Below the pieces are notes generated by a model. The model made no database searches. It saw only the letters and a program-made list of their open reading frames with translations, and had not been told where the DNA came from. From Salminus brasiliensis (lineage: Eukaryota; Chordata; Actinopteri; Characiformes; Bryconidae), in contig NC_132878.1 in the NCBI RefSeq assembly GCF_030463535.1, positions 35,528,261-35,592,260 on the forward strand: a stretch of DNA of 64,000 nucleotides. The letters run 5' to 3'. A program made the translations under genes and the position numbers. This document shows, piece after piece, positions 24,675 to 39,300 of this stretch. Positions within the stretch are counted from its first letter, which is position 1, and every line of letters starts with the position of its first letter.

Positions 24675-27400
24675 TGTATATAGTACTGTCACACCGTGCC
24701 CTGAAGCACTGAAAATGGTGGCACTTGGTACTAATCGTGCCTGTGTGACGTATACAGTGTAGGTGTCACACAAACTGTGCGACAGCTAACCAAAACCTAA
24801 GACGGAAGATGGCAGTAAGACATAAGAAAGGAGATAGCACTGCACAAGAATTCCAAATACATTCCTGAGGCGATACCTCAGGAAACGACAATGTTGCCAC
24901 ATGGTTCTCTGCATAACTCATGCACAAGAATTCCAAATACTTTAATGAAGCAATATTTCAGTATTTATTAAATGCTTATGTCACTATTTGCAAGATGCCA
25001 TACGTTGTTAACATTCTGGCATAAATAACAGGCATTGTATAGATATTGGGGGCCTTCAAATAAAGATTAACTCTTCAGTTTGGCAAACTATGACAACCCA
25101 CTGAAGTGTAAATAATGTAAACAATATCAGAAAGAACTATTATAAAAGTCATATACATAAAAGTCAATAATACTAGGACAGACAATACTAGTTCTGTCTG
25201 ATGCCCTCGGACGCCTTGTTCTTGACCCTTCATTTTTTGCAATATACAAAGTATTGATGACTTACTAACTAAACTACACTGTTAAAAGTATCTCAAGTTC
25301 CTCGAGGAATGTTTGGAGGTTCTTTAGTTTAAAACCGTGGAGGAACCTCTTAAGGTGCTTTGGGGAACTTTCAAGAAAAGGGTTTTGTATGTTCATATTT
25401 TGACTGTGTGTAGATTTCAGACAATTCCTCAAAAAAGTCTAACTTATGCACCAATGTCTTGTTTTTGTTGCTGTTGTTGTTGATGTAGATGTATGCTGTA
25501 AATCATGCTGCACCAGAAAAAGAACAGTTTAAAGAAATCAATAAAGAAAACAGTTGCCATGAAATTAATGTCCCCAAAGATTGGGGATGTAAACTCCTGA
25601 CCACAATTTTATATAGAACTTTAATATAATGATGCACACCACAGGTTTAGAAGTAGTCAGTACTTCTTCTCCAGTGTTTACAGTCATTATTTCACTAAAG
25701 TGAAAATACCTTTGCATGAGTATTGGTTTATATTGCTACCTAAGGGCTACATTAACTCCTTTTTGCTTCCTTTCCTTAAAGTTGCATTCAAAAGTAGTTT
25801 GCAGTCTTAATAAAAAAAAGACTAAAATCCAATTAAAATCCATTCTATCATTTAAGTATCTAGAAACAGTCATCCATGCTTTTATCATGCATTTTGGACT
25901 GATATCTAAAGGTCACTTTCTCTTTAGCTCCCCCCAAAATGTGAAATAGTCTACCACCCTATATAAGGATGTCATCTACATTTGATGCTTTTAAGTCAAA
26001 CATTCCTTTACTCTCAGGCTTTTTCCTTATAAGTGTTTTTTATTGCTCTTTGTTTTATGTGCAGGTAATGTTTGATTTAATTTATTTACTCTATTTAATG
26101 TTTAGTTTGCTTTGTTGTCTTCATATCTTTGTTGTTCATTGTAATTGTACAGCACTTTGGTTGGCTTCGGAAGGCATTAAATGTGCTTTTTAAAGACTGA
26201 CTTGGCTTGACTATTAGTATAGTTTTGCCATAGAACAGTGAAATATACAGTCATGTGGAAAGTTTTAGGGTATTCTCGGCCAAATAGCACAATTTTGTTG
26301 CCAATCTTAAAAAATGCAATAAAATATGCAAATTCTTTTCAGAGAGTTACTCTGACCATTGCAAAAGCTTCAGTTTGTGTTTCTTCAGGTATCACATTCT
26401 GGTCTGAGGAAAGTCTTATATCATTCTGTTGAAGTATTTACAGCTTCAGCCTTTTAACAGCACCATGCATCACAGTTAGTGTTCTTTATCCCCAGATCTT
26501 TGTTGATTAACTTCACCAGTCCATGGCACTTGTTTGCATTTTATAAAGCTTGAAAATGCTGTGTGTGCAATCTGCACTGCACAGTGCTACAGTGCACCAC
26601 CACTCTTGATTAAGCTAAACTTCAGTAAAAGGTTTGGGGTTTCATTTGCCATTTTAAGCTAGATTACACTTCATTTGTGTAAAATAACCTGGGTACACAG
26701 AGTGCATTCTTAATATCATGAAATGTTGGATCATTGACTTCTGGTGAAATCTGGTGAACGTTCCTGTGTTTTTTAATATCACAATAAATATTGCAAAGAT
26801 ATCGTGCAGCCCTAATTCCCTCTACATTTATAATGGTGTTAAGCTGTATGTGTAAACCAAGCTGTTTTGATGTTATTACAGTGCAGTCAACTTTAATCAC
26901 ATTTTAAATAGCATTTTACTGAAACGCAGCATGTCATAAAAAGCTTATGCAGGGGTCATGCAGCATTTTACAACGGACATAAACATACATAAGCAAATGC
27001 TTATTTCAACAAACCTAGTTGTCTAAAAGGCTGCTTTTGTCAAGTGTTGCAACTGACAACTCTTGAAAGCTGTGAATGGCTTATGCAGTTTCATGTAGCC
27101 TCGTGACGGCTGCCCTTCATAAAACTGTTGGTAAACAACAACTGCAGTATGAAATCTGTGATTAAGCGATATTTATTTATCGTAGTATTAATAATAAGTT
27201 GTCTTAAGGCTTTCTAAGGTAAAATGATTCAAATCTAAACCGACAATCTGAAATGTCCTAGAATGACTCCTGATAGATTTAAGTAGGTTTATGTCAGTTG
27301 TTATGAAAATGAATGCTATCCTACAGTATTGTTATCCAAACCACTTATTGTCTTAATGTCTTAATGTCGAAAGACAAAAAAGCATGATGCACTCAAAATT
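24675..27400. other. Intergenic between gene D and map3k5
   Basis: No exon with coding character was found on either strand. Dispersed repeat pieces are visible: a near-duplicate AGAATTCCAAATAC motif at 24849 and 24929, an AGGTTC/GAACCT-rich element at about 25280-25390, and a Tc1-type end (CAGTCATGTGGAAAG) near 26249. Two short frames at 25716-26193 are T-rich and not convincing. Confidence 0.45.
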
Positions 27401-28629
27401 CACACTTGATGTTTTTCAAGTCACACTTTAATTTCACAGTTAATTCTGAGGATTGTCATATTACATAACATTAAACAAATAATCTCATTAGTTGATGATT
27501 AAATACACTTTATACCAAAGGTGGACTGTTTAAATAAAAAGAGATACGTTCACTGAAATCGGTAAATATGATGTTAAATTGCTTTGCATTATGACTGGGC
27601 TTAAGCTTTAGAAAGCCATAAATCTATGATACAGTGGGTACTGTTTGGAGGTATGTACTAATGAAAGGGTAGTAATGACATTCAACGAGAAATTCAACGA
27701 GAAAGGCCAAACCTGTTTTTCCTATAAAATATTTTGGAATCTGTCTTTGAATATTTACAAATTAAAACTTCTTTGTTGCATTGTCACATCTATTTCGAGA
27801 AAATGGTACAAAAAAAGTGTTAAACGGAAAAGGATTATGCAAGACTGAACTTGGTATGAGTTGATGGTAGGTGTGTAACATATGCAGCATATATATTATA
27901 TGTATATATATTTAGCTAAAAACACGACCCAGTACAAAAGCCGAAGTAGTAAAAGGACAGTAACAAGCGTTTCCAACTCTGCGATTTAAAGGGAAATGTA
28001 TACAAAGTCTCCAAAAGGTTTACAAACAAGCAAAAAAGCAGATAAAGTCCCAAAAGACAACAATGATACAAAAAACCCATAGTGTTAAGGATGAAGACAT
28101 TGTGAAATGTTTGAAACACAAGCTTACATTTAAAAGGTACCTCTGGAAAGTAAAAAAAAAATAGTCTGGATTTCAGACCAATGCTCAGTCTCAGTCTCTG
28201 TTTTTGTAAACAAATAAACAACGAACAAATTATAGTTTTCTTCTATGAAGAAGCACCGCGCCACACCACACCATGTCAGCTAGTATCAACTGTGTAGGGG
28301 TTTGTTCCACACACAGCCTTCCAAAAAAATACTCTCCCATTGAACTCCACCAACAACAATGTAACACACCACGTTGTATTTACAGTGCAGTTGTGTATGT
28401 ATGAACTCAAAGGTCCCCAGAATGTTTGGCTACCAGTTGTATTAAAATTCACATCAATGTCAAAGACAGAATAGAAAGTCTGTGTTGGCCACATTTCTCC
28501 CACTGGTCAGGGTGGTCTGGATAGTCCTGTACTAGAGCATTTGGATGGGTGTGTGGTTTCTGGCATAGGGTTTTGGTCTGTAACACACCAGAGTAAAGTG
28601 CAGTAAAGGGTGGACCGGTGGGCCAAAAC
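27400..28629 (-). other. map3k5: Probable map3k5 3' UTR
   Basis: Sequence following the map3k5 stop on the minus strand, without recognisable repeats or coding frames. Candidate poly(A) signals on the minus strand are ATTAAA near 27428 and AATAAA near 27170. The true end cannot be fixed without transcript data. Confidence 0.4.
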
Positions 28630-31585
28630 TCAGCCAGGCTTCTCCCTGTGCTCTCTGATGGCTTTCCATAGCTTACAGAGGATTCCACCCCTACAGGAGA
28701 CAGCACAAGGAGACAACAATCAATAGGTTTATAGTTTACATTTACATTTACATTTACGGCATTTAGCAGACGCTCTTATCCAGAGCGACTTACAAAGTGC
28801 TTTGCTATTTACCCAAGAAAAGCCTTAGCTAGTTAGAATAGACTAATAATTCAAAAGATACCTCTAAGCTTAGTCATTGCTAAACACAATACAATAAGGC
28901 GACCATAGAACTATTCGTCCAAGTACTCTCTGAAGAGGTGGGTCTTCAGTCTGCGTTTGAAGACAGCGAGCGACTCGGCTGTTCGGACACCCAGGGGCAG
29001 CTCGTTCCACCACTTTGGTGCCAGGACAGAAAAAAGCCTGGACGTTTGTCTTCCGTGGATTTTGAGGGATGGCGGGTCGAGCCGAGCCGTACTTGAAGCT
29101 CGAAGGGCTCTTGGTGCGGATCGGCTTTTGACCACTGCCATCAGATACGGAGGGGCTGGTCCGTTCTTGGCTTTGTAGGCCAGCGTCAGGGTTTTAAATC
29201 TGATGCGGGCAGCTACAGGAAGCCAGTGAAGAGAATGCAGCAGTGGAGTGACATGGCTAAATTTTGGGACATTGAATACGACCCGTGCCGCTGCATTCTG
29301 GATGAGTTGCAGGGGCCTGATGGTGCGCAGTGGGAGACCAGCCAGAAGAGAGTTGCAGTAGTCAAGTCTGGGTTTCACAATGTTTCACAATGAAAGCTTA
29401 ATTCTTAACTGTTGTTTTTCCTAACCTAAGACATTTTAATTGAATGTAAACATATTACACTGCATCATGAAATCATGTAAAAATAAATGACATTTTCTAT
29501 AGAAGCAAAACATATTTCACTTAACTTGAAAACAATTCAGCTCAAAGTGTAGTAAAAAAGTCTATAGCCTATTGTTTGTGTTGTAATTGTACCTCAAATC
29601 TCTACAACTTATATAGTAGCAGTAGTAGTAAAGTGTTCCTACTTTAACCTCCCCCGTCAAAAAATGCAGTTACAGGGAACTGCAGTTATGTTGGCAAGAT
29701 GGAAGCTGTATATATAAGCTTACTTTAGCCTCAGGCTCTTCAGGTCATCCCTGGTAATGTAATGAAGAATGTCGTCCAGAGTATATTCCTCCGCTACGAT
29801 CTACAGAACAAGAAACAAATAAGCATAAGAATCAGCAGTACTTTTTTTAATCTGAACAAAAAGTGATTTCATTACTTTCACCTTTTTTTCACCTAGTTTT
29901 CATTTGCTTGATGGTCTTAATGTTCTTAATGCTTATAGTAAAAACCTAGTGGTTTAAATGTTTACTTTTCTTTATAGTTTAAACTCAAGGGTGTAAAGAT
30001 TTTATTATAGCTTTAAAAAAATAAATACATAAATAAATAAATATTATAAATTATATTTGTTGTGCTCTAATTTCATCTATGTAGTATGAAATTAGAGCAC
30101 TAGAATCAGGACATGTCTGACACCTCAGCATCAAAACTTGTGTCTAAGCCAAAAATATGTCTTCTTACACCTATGGCAAGCCATTTTAGCCTGCAGGAAT
30201 ACAAGCAATGACTTGTAAAATCTCAAATTAAAGATCCCTGTTGTGCTATTCTTCTCTAATTTTAAACCGCAGTCACAACTGATACATATTTTGAAAAGTG
30301 GTGAAAATTATGTTAGATATATTGTACTGAAATTCTGAATTCCCATTCTAAGTCAATGGTAACATAAGACTAGTCAAAATGACATTAATGATATGTCGTC
30401 CTGGCAATATGACTAGACAACAGTGTCTTTATAGATATTGTTTACTTTATACGACTTAAAAAATAACAGTTGATATCTGAAAATATAGAATTTCTGCTAT
30501 GAAAAACTGCATTAAAAAGATTTTGAATTTGAGTTAAAAATTAAGTTACGGGTTGGATCACTGCTGGCATTTTAGACTAAAACGGCTTGCCACTTGACAC
30601 CTCTGTTAATCTTCATGAAGTGTAATCTTAGAAAGGTTATGCATTGTTTGTTATTGCTCGTTCATGTTAATGTTTTACACAATTTTTTGTTTAAGTAATT
30701 AAAATGTCTGAAATAACATGCAGCATATGGATGTCTATAGCAAGAAATATACAGTAGGTTATGTTACCCTGTCTATAGAATCAGCATCTGCTCCGTGTAA
30801 CCTGAGCCATTTGAGCAGCTCGGGGTCACCCTCTCCTCCTAATGAACTCTGTGTACTCACTGAAGGAGTAGCAGCATCTACAAAACAAAAAGCAAGCAAA
30901 TAACCGATGAAGCACTAATAGGGGGATGCACAACATGAACAAATACTAGAACTGAGATGGCACTTCTACATATTATGACTAAAACATAGCTTGCAATACC
31001 TAAAACACAAAATAACCTTTTGGATTCCATTAACATTTTATTTTCTCAAGATGCTGAAGTCAAAAATGGGGAAAAAAAATCTAACCACCAGTAGATCTGT
31101 TGTAAACATGTGCTTCACTCCCACAGTGGTGTCACATTAGTCATTAAAGGGAGATATTTCAGTTTGAAGACTTGTATAGCCCACTTGTGATGATGCGTCT
31201 TGAAGATGGGAGAAGCTTATGTAAAACTACACATGTTTTGGGGCGGGTACATGGCGACTGGTTGTTAGTTGGCTAATGCCTAAGCAACCTAGATACTGAA
31301 CATGTAGTCTTTATTAGCTTGTACATCACTGCAACATCAGTCAGAATTTCTTTATCGCAGTTGTATGTTGTATGACATATATGCACATGCTGGGTATTGT
31401 ACATAAAGGATACAAAAATCTGTGGAACTGATGAGGCTGAGGGAATGAATGCTGCACTGCAGAACATTACATGAAAAATATATTTAATGCTAATCTTAGG
31501 CCACTATGCCCCTACTATCATTAGGACTAGGCATTACACTAACACTGCTCATACCGGTAGGCCTATTAGCTGGTACTCTGTGTAT

Positions 31586-31617
<32 letters not shown>

Positions 31618-34600
31618 TTGTTTGGCCTGCAAACTGACCGACGGGCTCAGAGCGCATCTTCAGTAGTTTAATCTCCTGCTCCTTCTCTTCCAGAACTTGC
31701 TGTAGGATGCACTGATACTCCCTCTCCTTCTCCAGCAGCTCCTCTAGCAGCCTAAACACACACACTGTGCATCAAATGTTTGCAGACATTTTACATTCCT
31801 ATCTATCCATCTATGTATCTGCTGTAACTGTACAACAAAAACACAACAATATTCTTTTATTACCACAACACAGCATTTTACTAATACTTCAGGCATATTT
31901 TTGGCCACTTTAGATTTTTTCAATTTATTCAAACTAGCTTCTGTATATGAGTGGCTAGTTGTATTTTTGTGTAGTCATTGTACTTTTATACAGTAATTAC
32001 ATATACTCTTATGCTTGATGTGCTTCATATCATGCTCTCAATTATATTGTACACTTTAATCATTTTTTTTCTTTATATTTAAGCCACTGCATCTTTTTTA
32101 TTTGTCATAATAGCTCCCTCTCCTGTGTTTCAGCACCATGGATCTGCCCTCTTTAAGGCTGCCCTCCTGTGTTTGGACCTATACCTGTTTGACCATATAG
32201 ACCGTAGAAAGGTTTGCAAGGCAGAAGTCTTTAAAGCAAAGTCAGTGCCACTACAATCAGACGTGCCTCCTAAACAAAACCAGGTGAGGGTCAGAGCTTG
32301 GATTCCAAGAGCTTGGAAAGTCCAAATGTCAACATGGTGCACATGGCCCTGTGCAGTACCCTACCAAGGCAGGAGAGGGAGCCATTGTGTTTTTCTCAAT
32401 GTGTTTTTCTTGTCTCAATGTCACTGCCTTGAGTGTTGTAGCTAGTTGTACCATGTATGACTATGTATGTGACAAATAAAATGCTATGCTATGTAGTGTA
32501 TTTTGTGGGTAACACTGTATTAATTTGATACTTTCCAAATCTTAAAGACCATGACAGGAGATGATATTCTCTGTTTTTCTAAAATTGGTCGAGCGTCGAG
32601 AGTTGGTTTCAGCGCATTTTAATCAAAATATCCAACCAAATACCTAACCGTGTAAAACAAAACAAATAGTTTAACATTAATAGTTTACTGAAAAGCAGTG
32701 TTCATAAGGCTTCATAAGACCTAAGTCTTTCATTTCAAGTGATCTTACCCTATTAAAATTATCTTTCAACTACCGGCAATTGTCAACACCTTTGAATGTT
32801 GACGAGTCCAGAGAGATTTAGACCCAAGTATATAAACGCACAAATAAATATAATTATAGTTGTAACATCTCTGTTTATATTTATTTATTTATTATTAACA
32901 TTTTTAAAACTCTCTGCAGGTTATTAACGTAAGTACACCAGCCCACCTGTTGGTCTCAAGCTTCATGCGGCCAAGCTCCATGCTAACAGAGTGCTGTGCT
33001 GTGTGAGACTCGTGGGAAACTGTGGAACTGAGCGTGCTCACTCCGGACGTAGCCACCGTATCGTCATGGTTCACTACGGGTGGGGCCCTGCTCTTGTGGG
33101 TGGGGCTCCCATGAGGTACAGTGTCATCGTCGTCATCATCGTCTTCCTGATCTGCCGGGTCGCTCTCGGATGCCAAACTGAAGTGAGGCCTGAGCTCTGA
33201 ATGGAAGCAAAGAAAACAGTGCCACGTAACTATCCACTGCAATAGTGTGACAGTTAAATGAATAGTCACATTTACACAATTACCTTTACCTTAAATGTAG
33301 TCGATCACTCAACAAAGTTTAGAAATTTGTTTCTTTAGTCTTGTAATCTGTAACTAACAAGCTACTGAAGCTTCTAGGCACTTGTTAGCATTATACAAAC
33401 TACAAGCCTAAAGCCTAAATCATTACACACCTCAAGAACTCACATTAGCCAGTCTATTATGGTTTGGTAAACATCACAATTACACAGTTTGCCCCTAAAA
33501 TGAACAAATATGCTGACTAGCAAAAAACAAGATAGCAGGAGAAGTCTGAAAACCTGAATTCACCCTGAAGTGTCAACAGTATATGATGCAGTGACAATTC
33601 ACATGGACACTATTTGAGATTACTTAATAACTTGGTGCGGCTTGAGGAAAGTGTGCGACAAACAAGGCAGTTTGTACAATGCCTATTGTTATACATAAGC
33701 TCCCATTACCAGCACTTGCCTCATCTCCTCTGCAAAACTAAAAAAGCAAATGTCTGGCACCAAAATGTGTTTAAGTGACTTATTCAATTTGGGGTAATGC
33801 GAAACTGTCTTATCCAGAGCGACTTACAAAAGTGCTTTGCTATTTACCCAAGAAAACCTTAGCTAGTTAGAATAGACTAAAATTCAGAGATAAGATACCT
33901 CTAAGCTTTAGACATTACTAAACACAATACAATAAGACGACCATAGTACTCTATTCGCTATTCGTCCAAGTATTCTCTGAAGAGGTGGGTCTTCAGTCTG
34001 TGTTTGAAGACAGCGAGCGACTCGGCCGTTCGGACACCCAGGGGAAGCTCGTTCCACCACTTCGGTGCCAGGACAGAAAAGAACCTGGACGCTTGTCTTC
34101 CGCGGATTTTTAAGGATGGCGGGTCGAGCCGAGCCGTACTTGAAGCTCGAAGGGCTCTAGATGCGGATCGGCTTTTGACCATTGCCATCAAGTATGGAGG
34201 GGCTGGTCCTTTCTTGGCTTTGTAGGCCAGAGTCAGGGTTTTGAATCTGATGTGGGCAGCTACAGGAAGCCATTACAGACTCTGAGTTCTAAATACTGTT
34301 ATACTGTAGATGGTACATGCAATAGTGGAGGAGAAGCTATTACCTGGCACCAGGATGGTGATGGCAGTCTGCACAGCCTTGCGGATTATGTTATCCAGTG
34401 CAAACATCCAGTGAGGTTTGATATTGTGATTCCGCAGCACTTTGTTCAACTGTAGACCCACAGAGAATTCATACATTACTCAAACTTACACTCATTCATA
34501 TATATGTCTGTACCTGTATTCACATTCAAGTTGCATCCGTTTACACCACCATGGTTAAATAATTGTGCTGAATGGCTAAAAACCTGTGAAAAACATTTTT

Positions 34601-36338
34601 TATTATATATTTAAAATATATGCATTATTAATTGGGGACCAATTTTTGTTCCCAATTACTTTGATCTCTTTTAAGGTATGAATTAAGGTCCAACAGAGCT
34701 CATTCAGGTGCAAAACAACCTCATGACCAGTGGGTGGCAGCACAGTTTAATGCAGAATCGACAATGAAAGTTGCGTAATCGCTCTGATATGAAGGATTTA
34801 TATCTGTTTATCTGAGCAGCATATCTTTGTGTATTACTCAGCCTTTGTCTTGACACAAAACCTCTTCAAAGAGGTGCAAGCCATCTGTTATCAGGTCAAC
34901 AGTCAGTCTACAGTGGTTTAGATTGTGACCTTGAAACAAGTGTTAAATAAGATAAGATATGATGAAGTGACTGTGTGAAAGGCTCTAGGCTTATGCAGCA
35001 CTATTGGGTAAAAGGCTAATCCATATAATATAATATAATAATCCGAGATATGTCAAGTATTTGTCCAATATTTGAATAATGACAATTTTAGTAATCATGC
35101 TCACTGTATACCATCTCAATGTACTGAAATGTGTGAAGTGTGAACTTCAATTTAAAGATATTAATAAAATAATAAAAAAAACACTGCATCAACTGAATTT
35201 GAATCACAGCCATTTTTACATAACTCTTCCTTGGACAAACTAACAATTGTAAATATAAGGATTTTTTTTTTATATTTGTCTGTAAATCATTTACAGTCAG
35301 TAACTGCCTGAAGTCTGGAATCCAAGAACATCACCAAATGTTCAGTTTTCTCCCTTGAGATGCTTTTCCAGGCTGCAGCTGCCTTCATCTGCTGCTTTTT
35401 TGTGGGCCTTTCAGTAAATGAAAGTCTGCTTAATTGTGTTGAAAATTCCAAGAACCTCCTGGGTTGCTTTCACGGTATGTTTTGAGTCATTAGCCATCTG
35501 TACTCTGAAGCCCCATCCTATCGGTTTTGCAGCATTTAACTGTAGTTCTATATACTTCAGAATTCATCCTGCTACTTCCAGCAGCAGTCACATCATTAAA
35601 AAACATGTGTTCTGTGTACTTGTGTACTATCCTGCAACACAACTACTGCCTTATCCACACATCCACAGCCTTCTCCATATTCAAGTTAATCTTGCTAGTT
35701 AATATTCAAGTTAATTCAAATTCAAATGTATTTATATACTTTATACAGCCTTTTGAGCCTCTTTTTTGACTTTCATCTGTCCAAAAAAACTTGTTCCAAA
35801 ACTAGGCAGGCCTAGATGTTTATATATGTTACCACTGGTTTGCAGTAAACCCTGTGTGGATTTACCTTTATGCAGGCCTCTCGTGTAGACATGGCCAGAT
35901 GTTATGAAGGGGTTTTCTACACCAAGGAAAGAATTCCACAATCATCTTTAGTTGTCTTTCAACTTTAGTTGTCTTTTGTGGTCTTCCAGGGTTTTTGGCC
36001 TTACTGAGTTTGCCAGCACATTCTTTCTTTAAAAATGGTTGCAAAATTGTTGATTTGGCCACTTCTACAGTTTCTGCTATCTCTCTATTAGGTTTGAGTT
36101 CTCACTGGCAGTGAAGCAACTTCGCAAAAACAAAGGCTGACTACACACTCACCGCATCCTGGAAGCCAAACAGAGCCACTTGCAGCTGGCTTATAGCAGT
36201 GCTGTCGAAGTCCAGCTCCAGTTTGAGCTGAGAGAGCGTGTTGGCGATGATCTTTCTGTCTGCCATGCGCACAAACTCACCAAGGCTGGCCACCAGTGCG
36301 GAAATATGCTCATGCTTTAGCTTAGTCTCCTCTGAGCC
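28630..36338 (-). CDS. map3k5: map3k5 C-terminal part (exons 18-24)
   Basis: Exon 18 covers [16 protein letters not shown] and KLELDFDS. Exon 19 has [23 protein letters not shown]. Exon 20 has [16 protein letters not shown] followed by a run of Asp, then [17 protein letters not shown]. Exon 21 gives the coiled coil ([26 protein letters not shown]) used in homo-oligomerisation. Exons 22-24 give the SAM-like domain ([49 protein letters not shown]) and the stop at 28630-28632. L2 and Tc1 remnants lie in several of these introns. Confidence 0.93.
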
Positions 36339-39300
36339 CTAGAGGGAGATAGAGACAATAAATATTAAGCAGGCCTGTAAACGAAATGCACCAATAACTA
36401 TTAGAATGTGACAATTGCAGCAAATTAACTGCAGTACTGAATCAGATCTAAATATAAATTATATAAAAATGACTGAATCAGCAAATATGAGACTTCCTGT
36501 AACACTGATTCACTTCCCAAATAATCAGAACTGAATCTTTCTGTTTACACCTATAGGGCATGTACTCGCCTGTGTGAGCGCCTCCTGAAGGTTGCTGACT
36601 ATCTTGTCCTTGTCTTCAGTGAGGATGCGGTGTAGAGTGGCTCTACGCTCACTGTCCTTCCTCAGCATGAAGAAGCCAGCATCTTTCTCCTCTGGGGATG
36701 GGGGGGCACTGTGGTCCTCAAACTGTTCCACTGGGATACTGCAAAAAAAACAAAACAGTGCATTTACTCTTTTTTACAACTTTAACCACATTCCTTCTTT
36801 CTTTATCAGTAACTGTTTTTTTTTTCTTTAAAAAGCATATAATCTTTATGGCTACATTATGGATGTCTACAGCAGTCTGCTGGTTGTTTCCAGATGTAAT
36901 CACTGAACATAGTTTATTCAACACAGCTAACGTTTAAAAACAAACACTGTAATAGATTTGCATCTGATGCAGAGAAACAAGGACACAGACTGCCATTAGA
37001 TAAGTGTGACTGACTTTCTGCACAAAAAAATCAATACAAATAAAAATGTGCAAACCAAATGATTTCTGGTATCACATCAAACTAGTTAGGCATTAGCAAA
37101 GTTAAATGAAAAAATGTTTTTGAGTTGACAATTTTTATGTTGTTCAAATGTCTTGGATCACTGGTAAAATGTTTAGAATTACTGGTCAAATGTCTTGAAT
37201 CACTGGTCAAATGTCGTGAATCACTGGTCAAATGTTTAGAATCACTGGTCAAATGTCTTGAATCACTGGTCAAATGTCTTGAATCACTGGTCAAATGTTA
37301 TAAATTACTGGTCAAATGTTTAGAATCACTGGTCAAATGTTTAGAATCACTGGTCAAATGTCTTGGATCACTGGTCAAATGTTCTGAGTCACAGGTCAAA
37401 CGTGTTGGACCCCAGGTCAAACGTCTTCAGTCACTGGTTAAGTGTCTTGAATCATTGGTCAAATGTCTTGAATCATTGGTCAAGTGTCTTTTAATCAGGT
37501 CAAATGTTTAGAATTACTGGTCAAATGTCCTTAATCACTGGTCAAATGTCTTGAATCACTGGTCAAATGTTTAGAATTACTGGTCAAATGTTTAGAATTA
37601 CTGGTCAAATGTCTTAAATCACTGGTCAAATGTTTAGAATTACTGGTCAAATGTTTAGAATTACTGGTCAAATGTTTAGAATTACTGGTCAAATATCTTG
37701 AATCACTGGTCAAATGTCTTGAATCACTGGTCAAATGTTATAAATTACTGGTCAAATGTTTAGAATCACTGGTCAAATGTTTAGAATGACTGGTCAAATG
37801 TCTTAAATCACTGGTCAAATGTTTAGAATTACTGGTCAAATGTCTTGGATCACTGGTCAAATGTTTTGAGTCACAGGTCAAACGTGTTGGATCACAGGTC
37901 AAACGTCTTCAGTCACTGGTTAAGTGTCTTGAATCATTGGTCAAATGTCTTGAATCATTGGACAAGTGTCTTTTAATCAGGTCAAATGTTTAGAATTACT
38001 GGTCAAATGTCCTTAATCACTGGTCAAATGTCTTGAATCACTGGTCAAATGTTTTGAGTCACGGGTCAAACGTGTTGGATCACAGGTCAAACGTCTTCAG
38101 TCACTGGTTAAGTGTCTTGAATCATTGGTCAAATGTTTTGAGTCACGGGTCAAACGTGAACTACATGTAAAGGGATAGTAATACACTGACTGAAATTTAA
38201 AACGTAGCACATTAACTGCAGATCCTTACTCAGTCAACTCCTCCACCTAAAACCTCAATCTGAATACCTGAGGAAGAGGGAGCGATGTCCTTTGACCTCT
38301 CTCTCACTATAGCATTTGGTGCTGGGCTTGAATAGAAAGGGGTTGGTGTTCAGCTCGTTGTCGGGGGAGACAGAGCCGTATTCACTGCTGCTGCTCGTGT
38401 CCTCCACCACCACGGGAACGGGTAAAGAGATGCTGCGAAGGTATTCTGGTACACAGAAACACAGCAAGAGAGCACACTCACTATAGTACTGTGCAGATAT
38501 GAGAACATAGCCTCTTACTGGTCAATTAGCATGTAGCATTTTACAAATTCAAACCTTTTGTTGTCCAACCAAAACAGGAATAGGACTACTACTGCAGAGC
38601 AGGGTCATTCTGTTCTATGCTTTACTGTTCAACATTATTTGATTATTGATTGACTTTAGAATATAGTATGCTACAGTATGGAATAACACACCAACAATAT
38701 GATATGTTATATTGCAAAGAATGCAGAGATTATCAAACTCACCTGTTCCTGGAGTCAAAGCTGGAAAAAAAAAAAAAAGATGTTAGGAATTCCTTATTAG
38801 TTAGAATTATTTACATGTATAGACTGTATCCCAGGCCAGGCTAAAGGGGTATTTTGTCTTGACATAAGAAAACCTTGTAACTTGTTTAAATTTTTTACAC
38901 TATCTGTACTATCTGTATCTGTAAGACGCCAGCTGCCCTTTACATTGTGTGCTACATAGTTAACCATGCTTTTATGGGTATACACACATGCACATGTACA
39001 AAGTATAGCCCATTAATAACGTTCCAATAACCAGATGAGCATGTGAGCAATGAGCAATGTATAGTACCCCATTTCATCCCTCTTGTAAACTGGGAGATTC
39101 TAATATTGGGTAAGGCTTGAATAAGAATTTTCCTCACCACAGCGTCACCTGTGTAATATCTGCAGCATGTTACGCTCATTTCTCTCCACTTCACTCAGGG
39201 TGAAGATGCTTGGTAGAGTGCTCTCTGACTAATTGCTGTGCCATGTCTAATGTTGTTTCTATGCCATTCAGGGTCATATAAATATGATAACAGTACACTG

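Noticed and set aside
28911..29378. 155-codon minus-strand frame taken as a possible host gene
   Set aside because: It is the L2 reverse transcriptase C-terminus and ends in the L2 3' tail.
37125..37511. 128-codon frame of LVKCLES repeats
   Set aside because: Product of a 21-bp minisatellite; equally open on the other strand.
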